Shown in pieces: positions 31,389 through 33,389 of a stretch of 33,389 nt of DNA; position 1 is the first letter of the stretch; each line of letters begins with the position of its first letter. This DNA comes from an uncultured Actinomycetes bacterium. Its GTDB lineage: Bacteria; Actinomycetota; Acidimicrobiia; Acidimicrobiales; Acidimicrobilacustridaceae. Location: the NCBI GenBank assembly GCA_937927725.1, contig CALBSE010000067.1, positions 1 to 33,389 on the forward strand, written 5' to 3'. Position numbers and translations under genes: made by a program. Under the pieces are notes generated by a model that was given only the letters and a program-made list of their open reading frames with translations, was not told the DNA's origin and did not search any database.

Positions 31389-32513
31389 GTGAGCGCATCC
31401 CCCATCATCATCCCTACCGACCTCCTTCCCGCCGACGGCCGCTTCGGCTGCGGTCCCTCGAAGGTCCGCCCCGAGGCCGTTGCCGCCCTTGCCGAAGCCG
31501 GCCGCGACTACCTCGGCACCAGCCATCGCCAGGACACCGTCAAGTACATGGTGAGCCGACTGCGCAACGGTCTGGCCGAGATGTTCGCCCTTCCTGATGG
31601 TTACGAGATCATGCTCGGCAACGGTGGCTCCACCGTGTTCTGGGACATCGCCACGTTTGGTCTGATCGATCGCCGCAGTCAGCACCTCACCTTTGGTGAG
31701 TTCTCATCGAAGTTCGGACAAGCGGCCGCCGCTGCCCCGTTCCTCGACGACCCGGTCATCATCAAGAGCGAAGTCGGCACGCATCCACTTCCGATTGTCG
31801 ACGACGCAATCGACACCTACGCGTTCACACATAACGAAACCTCAACCGGCGTTTCGATGCCGTTGGTTCGCCCGGCTGGCACTGGCGGCAAAGCGCTCGT
31901 GCTCGTCGATGCAACCTCTGCTGCTGGCGGTCTTCGTTTCGATGCCTCACAAACCGATGTCTATTACTTCGCTCCGCAGAAGTGCCTCGCTTCTGACGGA
32001 GGGCTTTGGCTCGCGGCCGTCTCCCCCGCCGCGATTGAACGCATCGAAAAGATTGGTGCATCAGGGCGCTGGATTCCCGAATCGCTCAGCCTCACAACCG
32101 CGCTCGACAATTCACGCAAAGACCAGACCTACAACACGCCGGCACTTGCCACGGTGTTCCTCGCTGTGGAGCAGGTCGAATGGGTGAATGAAAACGGTGG
32201 CCTGCACTTTGCTGCATCACGATGCGATCGCTCTGCCGAGATCATGTACTCATGGGCCGAGGCGTCTTCTTATGCCTCGCCATTCGTGACGAATCCCGAC
32301 GAGCGCAGCCATGTCGTTGCCACTATCGATTTCGACGATTCGGTTTCGGCCGACGAAGTCAACAAGGTCCTTCGTGCCAACGGAATCGTCGACACCGACA
32401 GCTACCGCAAACTCGGTCGCAATCAGATTCGCGTCGCGATGTTCCCGGCAATCGACCCCGAAGACATCGAAGCACTTACCAAGTGCGTCGATTACGTGGT
32501 CGAAAACATCTGA
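31389..32513 (+). CDS. serC: Phosphoserine aminotransferase, actinobacterial type
   Basis: A 374-residue PLP enzyme for the second step of serine synthesis. It starts VSASPIIIPTDLLPADGRFGCGPSKVRPE, like mycobacterial SerC (TIGR01366). Landmarks are GTSHRQ near residue 42, GNGGSTVFWD, THNETSTGV, VDATSAAGG and the PLP lysine in YYFAPQKCLASDGGLW (about 202). The GTG at 31389 is chosen because homologues begin there; a long upstream extension to 31185 lies over the divergent gene. It shares a 128-bp divergent gap with the aminotransferase and functions with SerA, encoded 3.4 kb away. Confidence 0.94.
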   Translation: MSASPIIIPTDLLPADGRFGCGPSKVRPEAVAALAEAGRDYLGTSHRQDTVKYMVSRLRNGLAEMFALPDGYEIMLGNGGSTVFWDIATFGLIDRRSQHLTFGEFSSKFGQAAAAAPFLDDPVIIKSEVGTHPLPIVDDAIDTYAFTHNETSTGVSMPLVRPAGTGGKALVLVDATSAAGGLRFDASQTDVYYFAPQKCLASDGGLWLAAVSPAAIERIEKIGASGRWIPESLSLTTALDNSRKDQTYNTPALATVFLAVEQVEWVNENGGLHFAASRCDRSAEIMYSWAEASSYASPFVTNPDERSHVVATIDFDDSVSADEVNKVLRANGIVDTDSYRKLGRNQIRVAMFPAIDPEDIEALTKCVDYVVENI

Positions 32514-32525
32514 TCAAGCACTCGG

Positions 32526-33389
32526 CTACGGCCGGGGTTTGCGATTCCAATCAAGCGGACCGCCGGGCGCGAGTTCGTCAGGCACTGACTTGCCAAGCGT
32601 GTGTGCTTGCCAAGTGACTTCGTCGTTCATTGAAAGCGGGAAGACCACCTCGTCGAGCGCCATGAGTTCGTCGACCTGCGCTGCCCAAGATTCCGGCGCC
32701 TGATCGTCGACAAGCACGCCGCGGTTTTCTGAAAGCGCAACGCGCGCCGCCCGACCTCCACCGACCGAGAAGGATTCTCCCGACACTGTGCATGAGCGAT
32801 GGCAGAGCCAGGTGACAAACGACGCGACATCCTCGGGCGGATAATGATCGGAGAAGAGTTGCGCCATCGGCCCCGGAGGCAACGACTTTGTAAGTCGAGT
32901 CAGCGCAGAGGGCATCACGTTGTTTGCGATGATGCCGTGACGACGACCAGCAGCAGCCACCGAACGGGTGAAGCCATACATCGACGATTTCGCAGCCGAA
33001 TAGGGAATCGTTGTCGAAGCTCCGAACATGGCCGGCGAACCGGTCATCACGATTCGACCACCGCCCCGCTCAATGAGATGCGGCCAGGCCGCACCCGTGA
33101 CGGCGATCGAGGTTTGAAGCGTCGCATCGATCGTTTCGCGCCATTCTTCGGCGGAGTTCGGGCCCAGCGGTGAACCGGCTCCGATGCCGGCGTATTTAAT
33201 GACGATATCGATGCCACCAAAAGCTTCGATTGCTGTCTCGACGATGGCGACACCGTGGGTGATTGCGTTGTGGTCATCGGCGACCGCTTCGATGCCTTTT
33301 GCGCGAAGTTCGTCAACAACTGATTGCGCAACAGGTACGTCGTCACCGTGCGGCCGTCCAACATCGTTCACAACAATTCGGCAACCTCG
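32526..33389 (-). CDS. Short-chain dehydrogenase (HSD17B4/MFE-2-like), N-terminus cut by window edge
   Basis: About 287 residues are visible; the cofactor-binding TGxxxGxG lies beyond base 33389. The readable part starts RGCRIVVNDVGRPHGDD, the NDVG stretch being typical of (3R)-hydroxyacyl-CoA-dehydrogenase-type SDRs. It keeps a Ser in IVMTGSPAMFG and catalytic YSAAK. The NNAG motif is changed to KYAG. A tail of about 70 residues (GGGRAARVALSENRGVLVDDQ onward) is known from related actinobacterial SDRs. It probably acts on an acyl-CoA or steroid side chain. It is convergent with serC, 12 bp away. Confidence 0.85.
   Translation of the reverse strand, partial: RGCRIVVNDVGRPHGDDVPVAQSVVDELRAKGIEAVADDHNAITHGVAIVETAIEAFGGIDIVIKYAGIGAGSPLGPNSAEEWRETIDATLQTSIAVTGAAWPHLIERGGGRIVMTGSPAMFGASTTIPYSAAKSSMYGFTRSVAAAGRRHGIIANNVMPSALTRLTKSLPPGPMAQLFSDHYPPEDVASFVTWLCHRSCTVSGESFSVGGGRAARVALSENRGVLVDDQAPESWAAQVDELMALDEVVFPLSMNDEVTWQAHTLGKSVPDELAPGGPLDWNRKPRP

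Noticed and set aside
1..33389. Mobile elements, CRISPR arrays, phage or toxin-antitoxin genes
   Set aside because: No transposase, integrase, tandem spaced repeats or short paired toxin-antitoxin frames were seen on either strand.

Overview
This 33.4-kb chromosomal window comes from a fairly GC-rich bacterium that looks like an actinobacterium. Class Acidimicrobiia (Ilumatobacter-like) is my best guess. The reasons are many GTG starts, ATGA/GTGA stop-start overlaps, promoters of the form TANNNT-N6-RTG with no room for a Shine-Dalgarno site, an actinobacterial-type SerC, and an IclR regulator of the LtbR/NdgR type divergent from leuCD. There are 31 protein genes (two cut by the window edges), two short leader peptides and one tRNA. 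I see no insertion sequence, prophage, CRISPR array or rRNA. No stretch over 300 bases lacks a gene.

Layout. Bases 1-6966 hold catabolic-looking genes: a CrtC/AttH-like protein and an SDR on the minus strand, a divergent TfdA-type dioxygenase, then an overlapping plus-strand set (unknown 274-aa protein, Old Yellow Enzyme, APH-like phosphotransferase), then a SnoaL-like protein and another SDR. Bases 7007-12133 are housekeeping: geranylgeranyl-reductase-type flavoprotein, LOG protein, tRNA-Gln(CUG), YdcF-like protein, gltX and an L,D-transpeptidase lipoprotein. Bases 12172-16480 carry leuB-ilvE-cimA plus a small unknown gene behind an attenuator. GreA and two alpha/beta hydrolases follow. Then come ppx and the IclR regulator, divergent from leuCD. 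A cysteine-rich lipoprotein and leuA (with a second attenuator) precede an amino-acid block serA, S9 peptidase, aspartate-type aminotransferase and divergent serC. A partial SDR closes the window.

How it works together. LeuA, LeuCD, LeuB and IlvE complete leucine synthesis from 2-ketoisovalerate. CimA supplies citramalate, which the same LeuCD and LeuB can turn into 2-ketobutyrate for isoleucine. Three controls appear to divide the job. LeuA sits behind a leader peptide rich in leucine (MRSFALELLLR). leuB-ilvE-cimA sits behind a leader ending Ile-Val-Ile-Ile-Arg. leuCD shares a compact divergent promoter region with the IclR gene, with a palindrome between the -35 and -10 boxes of the regulator's own promoter. 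The two leaders share one build: leader peptide, a hairpin starting at its stop codon, then a terminator. They are the most interesting structures here and are not obvious from protein-coding annotation. Calls on promoters, RNA folds and regulator sites come from reading the sequence and are inferences.
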